Position numbers and translations under genes: made by a program. Below, in pieces: positions 19,074 through 27,034 of a DNA stretch of 46,487 nucleotides. How positions within the stretch are numbered: position 1 is the stretch's first letter; each line of letters opens with the position of its first letter. The notes beneath the pieces were generated by a model. The model was not told where the DNA came from and ran no database searches. It saw only the letters and a list, made by a program, of their open reading frames with translations. Source of the stretch: Lachnospiraceae bacterium (GTDB lineage: Bacteria > Bacillota > Clostridia > Lachnospirales > Lachnospiraceae); assembly GCA_017539565.1 (NCBI GenBank), contig JAFYCS010000083.1, forward strand, positions 1 through 46,487. Reading direction: 5' to 3'.

Positions 19074-19328
19074 TCAGAATATCCTTATGCCCATCCCGGG
19101 AGGCGGTGTAAGACCGTCTACCGCATCCTGAAGTTTCTTCTCAACACAGAGTATGTTGGTAACATGCTTCTTATAGACTATCCTCTTGTGGAAATACCCG
19201 CCTACATCCTCTCTTATATAGAAAGCATCCTGGTCCGCTCCCAAAAGGGCACCGTTCACATTAGTCCCTGTTACCAGCTCAATGGATACGTTTTTCTCAA
19301 GGAAATTAAACTCCATGGGATCCATCAT
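19074..19328 (-). CDS. Small Hfq/Sm-like protein (predicted)
   Basis: An 84-residue protein starting in the stop codon of the aminotransferase gene (ATGA overlap) with GGAGG seven bases before it; a second ATG follows at once. Residues 8-58 match the Sm-fold pattern: FLEKNVSIELVTGTNVNGAL (strands 1 and 2, with the turn G-x-x-x-x-G), then GADQDAFYI (strand 3), and RIVYKKHVTNILCVEK, which closely parallels the Hfq Sm2 motif YKHAIST. I infer an Sm/Hfq-like RNA-binding fold; this rests on my visual alignment to Hfq. The last 20 residues are an unstructured tail. It ends an operon that starts with the PyrK-like gene. Whether it binds RNA is untested, and a canonical Hfq elsewhere in the genome is possible. 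Confidence 0.55.
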   Translation of the reverse strand: MMDPMEFNFLEKNVSIELVTGTNVNGALLGADQDAFYIREDVGGYFHKRIVYKKHVTNILCVEKKLQDAVDGLTPPPGMGIRIF

Positions 19329-20512
19329 CTGTACTCCTCCTTAACAAATCTCCTGAGAGCCTCAAGACTGCGCTCTACTTTTTCGGTATCTATACAATAT
19401 GCCATACGGAAATATCCCTTAACGCCGAAGGAATCCGAAGGCACCAGTATCAGATCGTACTTCTTGGCCTTTTCGCAGAAGGCAACGGCATCATCCTCAA
19501 GAGCCTTGGGGAAGATATAGAAGGTACCGCCGGGGCGGACAACCTTAAAGCCCAGTGCCGTGAGTTCATCATATAAGATATTCATGTTCTTCTCGTATAC
19601 ACTCAGATTGCTGGTCATATCCACACAGCGTGCCATAGCCATCTGTATTATGGAAGAAGGACAGTTGTGTCCTATACCTCTGGAGATCTGTACACACATG
19701 GGTACGATCATCTCCGCATCCTTCGCTTTGGGATTGACTGCCACATATCCGATACGCTCACCGGGTATGGACAGGGATTTGGAGAATGAATAGCAGGATA
19801 AGGTATTGTCGTAGAACTTCGATACATAAGGCGCATCAGCTCCGTCAAATACTATCTCCCTGTAAGGCTCATCAGAGATCAGGAAGATCTCGTGGCCGTA
19901 CTCTTCCTGGGCCTCGCTGAGTATAGCCGCCAGCTTAGTCAGAGTCTCTGAAGAATATGCTATGCCCGAAGGGTTGTTGGGCGTATTTATCATAACAGCC
20001 TGCACGTTGGGATTGAGCATCTCCTTAAATGCATCAAAGTTGATCTGGAAGCTCTCCGTATCTGCAGGTACCACCTTAAGCTTTGCCCCGGTCTGGGTCA
20101 CATAAGGATTATATTCAGGGAAGAAAGGTGCAAAGGTGATCACCTCATCCCCGGGCTTGGTCACGCAGCGGAGTGCATGGGCTATAGCCGATGCGGCGGC
20201 GCTGGTCATAAAGATATGCTCCGGACCGTAATCGATACCGAAACGTCTCTTTAAGGAATCCGCCACGATCTTCCTTACCTCGGGATTGCCGGGGTTGGGG
20301 CTGTAACCGTGAAGCTGGGCCGAAGTCTTTTCCTTTGTCAGGTCACAGATGGCCTGATTGAAGGCATCGGGTACGGGAACGGAAGGATTTCCAAGGCTGT
20401 AGTCGAAGACGTTCTCATAACCTATCTCTTTTCCCCTCTCCGTTGCATATACCGATAATGCCCTGATCACTGAGGGCGTATTGCACATATCCTTAAACTG
20501 CTGTGATAACAT
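19325..20512 (-). CDS. Class I pyridoxal-phosphate aminotransferase (aspartate aminotransferase-like)
   Basis: A 395-residue cytosolic fold-type I PLP enzyme. The PLP-binding residues are visible: NNPSG at 179-183, SDEPYREI near 213-220, Schiff-base Lys245 in SFSKSLSIPGER and Arg253 downstream. The GYSPNPGNPEVRK segment near 69-81 is the substrate/cofactor loop of the aspartate-aminotransferase superfamily. It transfers amino groups between amino acids and 2-oxoacids; I cannot tell aspartate from other substrates. It is the middle gene of a three-gene operon with the PyrK-like protein (16-base gap) and the Sm-like protein (overlap). Confidence 0.85.
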   Translation of the reverse strand: MLSQQFKDMCNTPSVIRALSVYATERGKEIGYENVFDYSLGNPSVPVPDAFNQAICDLTKEKTSAQLHGYSPNPGNPEVRKIVADSLKRRFGIDYGPEHIFMTSAAASAIAHALRCVTKPGDEVITFAPFFPEYNPYVTQTGAKLKVVPADTESFQINFDAFKEMLNPNVQAVMINTPNNPSGIAYSSETLTKLAAILSEAQEEYGHEIFLISDEPYREIVFDGADAPYVSKFYDNTLSCYSFSKSLSIPGERIGYVAVNPKAKDAEMIVPMCVQISRGIGHNCPSSIIQMAMARCVDMTSNLSVYEKNMNILYDELTALGFKVVRPGGTFYIFPKALEDDAVAFCEKAKKYDLILVPSDSFGVKGYFRMAYCIDTEKVERSLEALRRFVKEEYR

Positions 20513-20528
20513 TTTTATTTCCTCCGTA

Positions 20529-21308
20529 TTATATCTCTACATCCTCTGCGTCGAACACCGGGCCTTCCGTACAGATCCTGGTATTGTTCACATGAGTGTG
20601 ATGATCTTCTTTTGCGGTCTTTACTACGCAGCCCAGGCAGGCTCCCACTCCGCAGGCCATTCGCTCTTCAAGTGAGATATATGCCTTCATTCCCGTATCC
20701 TTGGCCAGCTGCTTTACTGCCCTAAGCATCGGCATGGGTCCGCAGGCACAGACTACATCCGCAAATATCATATTTTCATTAATAGCATCGATGACCGTTC
20801 CCTTTGTACCTATGCTGCCGTCCATGCTGGCGGTGTAGGTATGGCAGACATCATCAAACTCCCTGCGCAGGAAATCCTTTGAATCCGCATATCCCAGAAT
20901 ACTGATGCAGTTTATCCCGGCAGCGCTCAGGCTTTTTGCCAGATACAGCATGGGAGGTATGCCTATGCCTCCTCCCAGGAGCAGGACCTTCTTTCCCTTC
21001 ATGGCATCGATGTCATAGCCGTTTCCCAATACACCGAGAAGTTCCAGTTCCTCACCGGGTGCTTTCCTGCTGATGGCTTTGGTCCCTTCGCCGCCGGCTC
21101 TGAATACCAGACGCAGCTGGGTCTTATCATCACTGACATCGCAGATGCTTATGGGTCTCATCAGCATGTGGGCTCCGTCTCCCGGGTACACACCGACAAA
21201 CTGGCCGGGCTGTGCTTCCTCAGCCATACTGCTCTTAAGCCACAGGGACCATATCCCGGGCGCAAGTTCCCTTATACCTGTTATCTCCGCATTTTCCTTA
21301 CGTTTCAT
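20529..21308 (-). CDS. pyrK: Dihydroorotate dehydrogenase electron-transfer subunit-like protein (PyrK)
   Basis: A 259-residue FAD and [2Fe-2S] protein. The FAD-binding RPIS is at 51-54, the NAD-binding GGGIGIPPM at 112-120 and the iron-sulphur ligands Cys219, Cys224, Cys227 and Cys246 near the C-terminus, all in the order of PyrK. With PyrD it passes electrons from dihydroorotate to NAD. No pyrD lies in this window, so the protein is either an orphan PyrK serving a distant PyrD or a PyrK-like reductase with another partner. It leads an operon with the aminotransferase and the Sm-like protein and has a recognisable promoter. The ribosome binding site is weak. Confidence 0.88.
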   Translation of the reverse strand: MKRKENAEITGIRELAPGIWSLWLKSSMAEEAQPGQFVGVYPGDGAHMLMRPISICDVSDDKTQLRLVFRAGGEGTKAISRKAPGEELELLGVLGNGYDIDAMKGKKVLLLGGGIGIPPMLYLAKSLSAAGINCISILGYADSKDFLRREFDDVCHTYTASMDGSIGTKGTVIDAINENMIFADVVCACGPMPMLRAVKQLAKDTGMKAYISLEERMACGVGACLGCVVKTAKEDHHTHVNNTRICTEGPVFDAEDVEI

Positions 21309-21342
21309 ATGATTCTCGCTTTCAAAAGATCATTTATGTACG

Positions 21343-21371
21343 ATTTTAAAGCTTTTTGCCCTTTTTTTCAA
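21343..21371 (-). promoter_or_regulatory. Predicted promoter of the pyrK-aminotransferase-Sm operon
   Basis: Minus strand TTGAAA (21366-21371), 17-base spacer, TAAAAT (21343-21348). It sits in the 145-base gap between divergent genes and gives a leader of about 30 bases. Confidence 0.6.
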
Positions 21372-21406
21372 CAAAAAGCAGGGCAGCATTTGCCTTTTTT
21401 TACTGT

Positions 21407-21435
21407 TTATGTTAATCTAACCCGTGTTATATAAA
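21407..21435 (+). promoter_or_regulatory. Possible promoter of the acyltransferase gene
   Basis: Plus strand TTATGT (21407-21412), 17-base spacer, TATAAA (21430-21435). The -10 is good, but the -35 is poor and the predicted leader is short. Confidence 0.4.
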
Positions 21436-21453
21436 TAATAAGGAGATTCTTGA

Positions 21454-22182
21454 ATGATACGCTTGATATTTGTGCTCATATTCGTACTGGTATTTCTTTT
21501 ACTGTCATTTATCATCCAGCCCATAATGCTGCTCATCGGCCTCTTCAGCCGTCACGGACGTGACGTTGTCTGCCAGGGTCTTGTAAACTGGGCATTCAGG
21601 GTAGTACTTTTCTTATCAGGCGTTAAAGCAGATGTCATCGGCGAGGAAAACGTGCCGAAGGATGAAGCCGTACTCTACATACTTAACCACAACAGCTTCT
21701 TCGATATAATATTCACATACCCCCGTGTTCCCAGACCTACCGGATATATTGCAAAGAAGGAAATGCTCAAGTTCCTTACCCTTACCTGGTGGATGATGCT
21801 GCTCAACTGTGAATTCCTTGACCGCAAAGACCTGCGCAAGGGCATGAAGACCATCAATGATTCCGCCGATAAGATAAAAAACGGTATCTCAATGGCTATA
21901 TTCCCCGAGGGGACCAGAAACAAGACCGAAGAACCTATGCTGCCCTTCCATGCCGGCAGCTTTAAGATCGCAGAGAAGAGCGACTGCAAGATAGTGCCCG
22001 TTGTTCTCTACAATACCGCAAACATTTTCGAAAACCATCTTCCTTTTCTTAAGAAAACACACATAAAGGTGGAATATCTCCCTCCCGTCGATGTTGCTCC
22101 TTTAGACCGTGATGCACGCAAGGAGCTTCCCGACCGCATCCGAAATATGATGCTGGAATCTTACGCAAAGTTAAGCGCATAA
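21454..22182 (+). CDS. 1-acyl-glycerol-3-phosphate acyltransferase-family protein (PlsC-like)
   Basis: A 242-residue membrane-bound acyltransferase that should attach a fatty acyl chain to lysophosphatidate in phospholipid synthesis. A hydrophobic N-terminal segment (about 1-30) anchors it. The family motifs are present: NHNSFFD (NHxxxxD, catalytic His and Asp) near 75-81 and FPEGTRNK near 149-156, with a third block in KIVPVVLYN. An AAGGAG site precedes the ATG. It stands alone on the plus strand; its transcript probably ends in the hairpin at the left arm of the adjoining inverted-repeat element. Confidence 0.88.
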   Translation: MIRLIFVLIFVLVFLLLSFIIQPIMLLIGLFSRHGRDVVCQGLVNWAFRVVLFLSGVKADVIGEENVPKDEAVLYILNHNSFFDIIFTYPRVPRPTGYIAKKEMLKFLTLTWWMMLLNCEFLDRKDLRKGMKTINDSADKIKNGISMAIFPEGTRNKTEEPMLPFHAGSFKIAEKSDCKIVPVVLYNTANIFENHLPFLKKTHIKVEYLPPVDVAPLDRDARKELPDRIRNMMLESYAKLSA

Positions 22183-22189
22183 GATAAGG

Positions 22190-22507
22190 GTGAGGACACG
22201 GAACGGTCCTTTTGTCCTCATATTTTTCTTTATAGCGTATCGCATCAGACATGATCACAGACACGCTCGATTCCGTCGCTAAGAGGCTCTATGAAGCTGC
22301 CCAAGGTATTCTATACCGCCCGAAACCGGTCGATATTCGGAATCCATTCCTCATATCTCCCTTGCTCAGCCATCCGGGCTTCGCATTTCTGGTTTATATA
22401 GCAGCTTCAAGAGCCTCTAAGCTCCTCCATACGCGGTCTGTGATTCATGCCTGGCTGCTCTACGCTCATAAATACATCAGGACAAAAGGACCGTCCCTGT
22501 GTCCTCA
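22190..22507. repeat. Long imperfect inverted repeat (MITE-like or structured-RNA element)
   Basis: This is the only stretch over 300 bases without a gene. Bases 22190-22300 and 22401-22507 are inverted copies of each other with mismatches and one-base gaps. The outermost part GTGAGGACAC...CGGTCC and TTTTGTCCT recurs inverted at 22478-22507; AGCGTAT/ATCACAGAC blocks and an AAGAGGCTCT...GAAGCTGC block also pair. Each end is itself a hairpin, GAGGACA pairing with TGTCCTC. The left one (22191-22220) is followed by T-rich sequence and can terminate the acyltransferase transcript. The centre (about 22301-22400) is not clearly paired. There is no open frame for a transposase. The right arm ends next to the stop codon of the fumarase gene. 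Confidence 0.75.
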
Positions 22508-22509
22508 CA

Positions 22510-23352
22510 TCACAGTTCTCTCACTGCATGCCTGTTCACATGGCAGCAGATATTTACTCCCACCGGCAAACCTGCGATATGTGTCGCATAAGTCTCGATA
22601 TTCACCGCAAAGGCGGTAGTGCTTCCGCCCAGTCCGCCGGGACCTATATTACTCTCATTGATCTGCCGCAGTATATCCTCTTCCAGTTCACGTACATGGG
22701 GTTTATCCGAACGCACTTCGATATTACGGGTAAGTGCTTTTTTTGCGAGCAGCGCACACTTCTCAAAAGTACCGCCTATACCCACGCCTACTACCATGGG
22801 AGGGCAGGCATTGGGGCCGGCATCCTTAACAGCCGTAAGTACAGCATTCTTTATACCCTCAACACCGTCCGCAGGCTTTAACATGAACACCCTGCTCATA
22901 TTCTCGCTTCCGAAGCCCTTAGGTGCGATGGTTATCTTAAGCTTATCCCCTTCCACCACAAAATAATGGATGACTGCAGGGGTATTATCCTTAGTATTTA
23001 CTCTCTCTATGGGATCGCCGACGACCGACTTACGCAGATACCCTTCTACATAACCGCGGCGTACACCTTCATTTATAGCCTCTTCCAGACTGCCGCCGTT
23101 TATATGCACATCCTGTCCAAGCTCGACAAACACCACAGCCATACCGGTATCCTGACAGATGGGTATCTGATCATCCCCTGCTATCTGCAGGTTCTTCTTA
23201 AGCTGGCATAAGATGCTGCGGCCCAACTCGGAACTGTCTGTAGCTGCTGCTTTATCAAGTGCTCCGCGCATATCATCCGACAAACCGTAATTGGCTTCGA
23301 TACACATATCCCTGACCGCATTTATTATGTCTGAAGTTTGTATTTCTCTCAT
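22510..23352 (-). CDS. Class I fumarate hydratase, alpha (N-terminal) subunit
   Basis: This 280-residue protein is the alpha part of the iron-sulphur, oxygen-sensitive fumarase (or related tartrate dehydratase) that interconverts fumarate and malate. Three cysteines for the [4Fe-4S] cluster are seen in PICQDTGMA, NACPPMV and NICCHVNRH, and the family block KGFGSENMS is present. I chose the ATG at 23352, which has GGGAGGG five bases before it; seven codons further up there is no ribosome site. Two-subunit enzymes need a beta subunit, which is usually next door but is not in this window. The gene ends 2 bases from the inverted-repeat element, raising the possibility that the element separated it from a former partner. 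Confidence 0.88.
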   Translation of the reverse strand: MREIQTSDIINAVRDMCIEANYGLSDDMRGALDKAAATDSSELGRSILCQLKKNLQIAGDDQIPICQDTGMAVVFVELGQDVHINGGSLEEAINEGVRRGYVEGYLRKSVVGDPIERVNTKDNTPAVIHYFVVEGDKLKITIAPKGFGSENMSRVFMLKPADGVEGIKNAVLTAVKDAGPNACPPMVVGVGIGGTFEKCALLAKKALTRNIEVRSDKPHVRELEEDILRQINESNIGPGGLGGSTTAFAVNIETYATHIAGLPVGVNICCHVNRHAVREL

Positions 23353-23373
23353 GTTTCCCTCCCATAAAGGCAT

Positions 23374-23401
23374 ATAAAAGGGGACGGTTAATGCCGTCCC
23401 C
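23374..23401 (-). terminator. Rho-independent terminator upstream of the fumarase gene
   Basis: An 8-bp GC-rich stem GGGGACGG/CCGTCCCC with a six-base loop is followed on the minus strand by four T and an AT-rich stretch. It would end the transcript of the unknown gene that stops at 23424. Confidence 0.75.
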
Positions 23402-23423
23402 CTGATCAGATACTTAAAATAAT

Positions 23424-24035
23424 TTAACCTTCCACGCGACGCTCAAAAATGACAACTGTCTGCTTCTTAACAGAATTAAAGCCTGCCATCATAAGCTTTC
23501 CGCCGCTGCCTATCTCTCTGGTGGTAACTGCTTTAACGCGGAAGCCCTGTGCTGCATATCTGTTGAGCAGGGTCTGAAGTGATACGAACTCTAAGAGGCT
23601 GCCGCCGGTCTTCTCATTATCAAGAAGGATCTCGTCTATTGCCTCTACCGCATACTCATAACGTCCGCCTGACATACTATCCAGCTTATCGCTGACCTTC
23701 ATCAGATTATCAAGAAGGCATACGTTCATAAGCTTTTCGATGTCCTCGCCTTCTGCTTCCGAAAGCAGGTCCTCTACGATACGGCGGGTCTTGCGGAAAC
23801 ACACGGTATCAGAATACTGGCTGACATCCGTTATGTGCTGCTTCGCCTTGTCCATGTTTTGGACAGAACGTGCATATCCTTTGTTGTCCAGGTATTCAAA
23901 CGCTATCTGCTGGATATTATCCTCGGTCTTCTCAAGACCGGTATCCACTATCTCTTCTATCTCATTAACACTTGACGTAGCAACCGAATTGCTCTTTCTG
24001 ATCATATCTAACATGATCTGGTTAATGTCTATCAT
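23424..24035 (-). CDS. Conserved-looking protein of unknown function, helical
   Basis: A 203-residue soluble protein I do not recognise. The first 120 residues look like amphipathic helices rich in Asp, Glu and Lys; the last 80 are of mixed alpha-beta type (YEYAVEAIDEILLDN, then FRVKAVTTREIGSGGKLMMAG and a final beta strand VVIFERRV). There is no signal peptide or membrane helix. A purine-rich AAGGGAAGG lies before the ATG, a promoter-like sequence lies about 80 bases upstream, and a terminator follows, so it is probably a single-gene transcript. Pattern and expression signals argue for a real gene. Confidence 0.65.
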   Translation of the reverse strand: MIDINQIMLDMIRKSNSVATSSVNEIEEIVDTGLEKTEDNIQQIAFEYLDNKGYARSVQNMDKAKQHITDVSQYSDTVCFRKTRRIVEDLLSEAEGEDIEKLMNVCLLDNLMKVSDKLDSMSGGRYEYAVEAIDEILLDNEKTGGSLLEFVSLQTLLNRYAAQGFRVKAVTTREIGSGGKLMMAGFNSVKKQTVVIFERRVEG

Positions 24036-24109
24036 GGCCTGTACCTTCCCTTTTTATTATTCTCCGTCTGTCCCCCAAACGCCGGGGTACACATATACCC
24101 ACAAATATT

Positions 24110-24138
24110 ATCCTAACATAAGGTACGGCCTTTTTCAA
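24110..24138 (-). promoter_or_regulatory. Possible promoter of the unknown gene ending at 23424
   Basis: Minus strand TTGAAA (24133-24138), 17-base spacer, TAGGAT (24110-24115). The match is moderate; the leader would be about 70 bases. Confidence 0.4.
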
Positions 24139-24152
24139 GTTTTTCTTTATTA

Positions 24153-25160
24153 TCAGGCCTTTGCAGGAGCCTCTTCTGCAGTCTTCACGGATACGTTCTT
24201 TTTCTCCATTATGGCTTTGATCTTCCTGACGATCTTTTTAATAACAGCCTTGCCGATGAAGAATACTGCTATCAGGACTGCTGCCCATACCAGGATGTAA
24301 GGCAGGTTCATTACAACGCCTATTCCGAAATTCGCCAGTCCGCGGCCTATATTATGAAAGCTTGCAACAAAGCCGCTGCTCATCTTTTCCCATGCAGTCT
24401 GCTCCGCTACAGGTGTGAGTTCCTCAACTTCACTGACATTTACGGAAAGAGTCGCATAATCTACCAGGTTATCATAAGTACGGAGCTGGCTTTCCATGCT
24501 CTCGATCTGGTAACGTACATCTGCCAGTCTGCTCTCTATGGTGATCAGATCCTCTACACTCTCTGCCTTGGCCAGCATGTTGATCAGGCTTTCTTCCTCT
24601 GTACGCAGAGCATTTTTGTGGCTTTCCATATCCACATAGGTAAGTGTAACATCCTGTACGTTCTCGTTACGGCTGATCACATTTGCCCTTCCTTTTATAT
24701 CAGCCAGGAACTGGTCCAGTTTATCGGCAGGTATACGAATGACGATGCTGGCGCTTCTGTTGGATCCGCTTCTGTCATAGCTGCTGCCGTTATAATTATA
24801 GCTGCTCTCTATATAACCGCCTGCAGCCTTTACGTTATTCTGCAGGAAATCGATCATGTCATCGAATTCCTTTGTCTCAACATCCATACAGACGTTACGG
24901 ATCAGCTTGCGGGTTGTTGCGGTCTGCGCGCTCTCACCCACTTCCGGTTTACCGGAGAATTCAGAGAAGCCCGCTTCATCGTACATTTCATAATCAGCTG
25001 TTTCCACTGCGGTCGCGGGCGTTTCCATAGCATAGTAGTAATCAGCCTGTCCGTTTGCTGCCTCGCTCTTCATCATGGTGTCACTGCTGTATCTGCTGCC
25101 GCATGCCGTAAGGAGCATGATACCTGTAAGTATAGGTGCTATCAAATATCTTTTCTTCAT
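24153..25160 (-). CDS. DUF4349-domain lipoprotein
   Basis: A 335-residue membrane lipoprotein: MKKRYLIAPILTGIM with lipobox LTAC (Cys20), a Ser/Ala/Asp-rich linker to about 85, the DUF4349 region (about 90-270, including a long coiled coil with LRTEEESLINMLAKAESVED) and one membrane helix (about 285-310) before a lysine-rich cytosolic tail. Function is unknown; DUF4349 proteins are envelope proteins often linked to sensors. The ATG at 25160 has AGGGGAGGG before it and begins the signal peptide. That ribosome site is buried in a perfect hairpin, described separately. A GTG further up at 25211 would start inside the hairpin and is unlikely. Confidence 0.82.
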   Translation of the reverse strand: MKKRYLIAPILTGIMLLTACGSRYSSDTMMKSEAANGQADYYYAMETPATAVETADYEMYDEAGFSEFSGKPEVGESAQTATTRKLIRNVCMDVETKEFDDMIDFLQNNVKAAGGYIESSYNYNGSSYDRSGSNRSASIVIRIPADKLDQFLADIKGRANVISRNENVQDVTLTYVDMESHKNALRTEEESLINMLAKAESVEDLITIESRLADVRYQIESMESQLRTYDNLVDYATLSVNVSEVEELTPVAEQTAWEKMSSGFVASFHNIGRGLANFGIGVVMNLPYILVWAAVLIAVFFIGKAVIKKIVRKIKAIMEKKNVSVKTAEEAPAKA

Positions 25161-25165
25161 AATCA

Positions 25166-25222
25166 ATCCCTCCCCTGAGATCGTATTTGTTCTGATAATC
25201 TTTATACGCACAGGGGAGGGAT
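25166..25222 (-). promoter_or_regulatory. Perfect 12-bp hairpin sequestering the ribosome binding site of the DUF4349 gene
   Basis: On the minus strand ATCCCTCCCCTG (25211-25222) is followed after 33 bases by CAGGGGAGGGAT (25166-25177), its exact reverse complement. The 3' arm contains the ribosome binding site AGGGGAGGG six bases before the ATG at 25160. If the RNA folds, the site is masked; anything that opens the stem would turn translation on. There is no T-run, so it is not a terminator. Confidence 0.6.
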
Positions 25223-25263
25223 ATTTATGGTTATGATATAAACTTTTGAAAACTTATCTGGAT

Positions 25264-27000
25264 CTATAACTTTGCAAAGCGGCCGACCTCTCTGTTCAGG
25301 CCTTCGCTTATACTCAGATTCGTATCTGCCAGTGCATTCACACCGGCGATATTGTTGCTGATTTCTCCCATACTGCTTTCAGCGGCATCTATAGCTTTTG
25401 AAGAACTTCCTACCTCACCGGTTATACCGTCAACAGCATGCGACATCGCATCCATGGCCGTATTCAGTTCCTTCACATTACGGAGAAATCCCTGCAGTAT
25501 ATCATTAAAATGCCCCGCACTCTGCTCGTATTTATCTCCCGTTTCCACAAAAGCGTCATAATCTGCCAGTACCACTTCATTTATAAAGCTTATCATGGCA
25601 GTCGCGTTATCCGAAAGCTCCTTTACTGCTGCAGTCACATTATGACTGATACTCTGTATATCAGCAGCTGTACGGGAACTGTCCTCAGCCAGATGGCTTA
25701 TCTCTCCTGCCACCACTGCGAAACCTCTGCCGGCTTCACCTGCCCTGGCGGCTTCTATGCTGGCGTTTAATGAAAGCAGGTTTGTCTGGGATGCAATATC
25801 CAGAATATTATCCGTCAGTTCCCCGATCCTCTTAACCTGTTCAGAATTCTCCACCGATCTGCGGAGTACTTCATTTAACTCCTCTATACGATGTCCTGTA
25901 TTATTCTTCTTCGCAGCAGCCTCGGTCTGTATCTGCTTGGCTTCTTTCATAACCTTACCCGCAAAGCTGCTGCCGTCACCTGTCTTTTCGCTTATTTCCT
26001 TAACAGATGACCGCACTTCACCAAGACAGCCTGCTATATCTTCTGTCGAACGTGATACGCTCAACATTGTGGATGCCACCTGGTTCATTGCCGAATCGGA
26101 ACGCTCCACGCTGCCGTTAGCTTCTTTCATCTGTAAAGTAATAGCCGCCGAAGTCTCACTTAAGCTTTCAGCATTATTCTTAAGCTTCTGCATGATCATC
26201 TGGAGAGTCTCCACATACTCGTTTATGCCGTTGACCACGCTCCCTATCTCATTTTTAGAACGAACACTTATCCTGCGGCTCAGATCACCTTTCTCCGCAT
26301 GTATCTCTTCTATCATCTCCCCGAGCTGGCCTGCAGTCTTACGCAGCGGCAGAGTCACCTGTGAGATGATGATCACTGTCGTTACCGCCACGATCACCAT
26401 AAACACAAGCATTCCGGCGCAGGAAATTATCCTGCTGCTTCTCATCATGGTTTCGGCACGGTCCATTCCATCCTTCTGAAGATCGGAAATAAGCTTTGTC
26501 AGATCATCATAGGATTTATCCAGCGCCGCCTTCGGAACACCAAGTTCTTCCACAGACATATTGAATGCCAGCTGGCGGTTTATTTCCGATGCGGTTATGC
26601 ACTTATCACAGATTGCGGTATATTCATCCAGATTAAGCTGGAGTGTTTCCAGTGTATCACCGCCTTTATCGCCCATAGCAGTACGCAGTTCAGCAATAAG
26701 AGAGCCTATGTTTTCCTTAATGGTATTATACTGAGCAAGTGAATCCTGCCTTGCCGCATCATCTGCCGCAAGTATCGCAGTTACAAGATGGCGCTGCATC
26801 TCGGTGGTCGCCACCTCGATAGCCGCCTGTTTATCGGAATAAGAAACCAGTGATTCCGAGATGCGTTTGTTTTCTTCCTGTGTGCTACGACTCCCAATGA
26901 TGCTGTATATACTGGTAACCAGATATACCAGCGTCAGGACCGCAAAACATATTCCGGTGATAAAGTTGATCCTTTTTACGAACGGTACGGAATTCTTCAT
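25264..27000 (-). CDS. Methyl-accepting chemotaxis protein
   Basis: A 578-residue membrane chemoreceptor. A first membrane helix lies at about 8-32, an extracytoplasmic four-helix bundle sensor to about 180, a second helix at about 195-220, then a HAMP linker and a long cytosolic signalling coiled coil. The conserved hairpin tip [19 protein letters not shown] is present, so it should couple to CheA and CheW. I chose the ATG at 27000 because AAAGGGGG precedes it at eight bases; the longer frame to 27033 lacks one. No che genes are in the window. The ligand is unknown. The sugar-uptake genes upstream on the same strand suggest a nutrient but prove nothing. Confidence 0.9.
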   Translation of the reverse strand: MKNSVPFVKRINFITGICFAVLTLVYLVTSIYSIIGSRSTQEENKRISESLVSYSDKQAAIEVATTEMQRHLVTAILAADDAARQDSLAQYNTIKENIGSLIAELRTAMGDKGGDTLETLQLNLDEYTAICDKCITASEINRQLAFNMSVEELGVPKAALDKSYDDLTKLISDLQKDGMDRAETMMRSSRIISCAGMLVFMVIVAVTTVIIISQVTLPLRKTAGQLGEMIEEIHAEKGDLSRRISVRSKNEIGSVVNGINEYVETLQMIMQKLKNNAESLSETSAAITLQMKEANGSVERSDSAMNQVASTMLSVSRSTEDIAGCLGEVRSSVKEISEKTGDGSSFAGKVMKEAKQIQTEAAAKKNNTGHRIEELNEVLRRSVENSEQVKRIGELTDNILDIASQTNLLSLNASIEAARAGEAGRGFAVVAGEISHLAEDSSRTAADIQSISHNVTAAVKELSDNATAMISFINEVVLADYDAFVETGDKYEQSAGHFNDILQGFLRNVKELNTAMDAMSHAVDGITGEVGSSSKAIDAAESSMGEISNNIAGVNALADTNLSISEGLNREVGRFAKL

Positions 27001-27034
27001 AACTGTTACCCCCTTTATATTGTTTTTGTTCAAC

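Noticed and set aside
25161-25211. GTG start upstream of the DUF4349 lipoprotein.
   Set aside because: It would place charged residues before the signal peptide and lies in the leader hairpin; the ATG at 25160 has the ribosome site.
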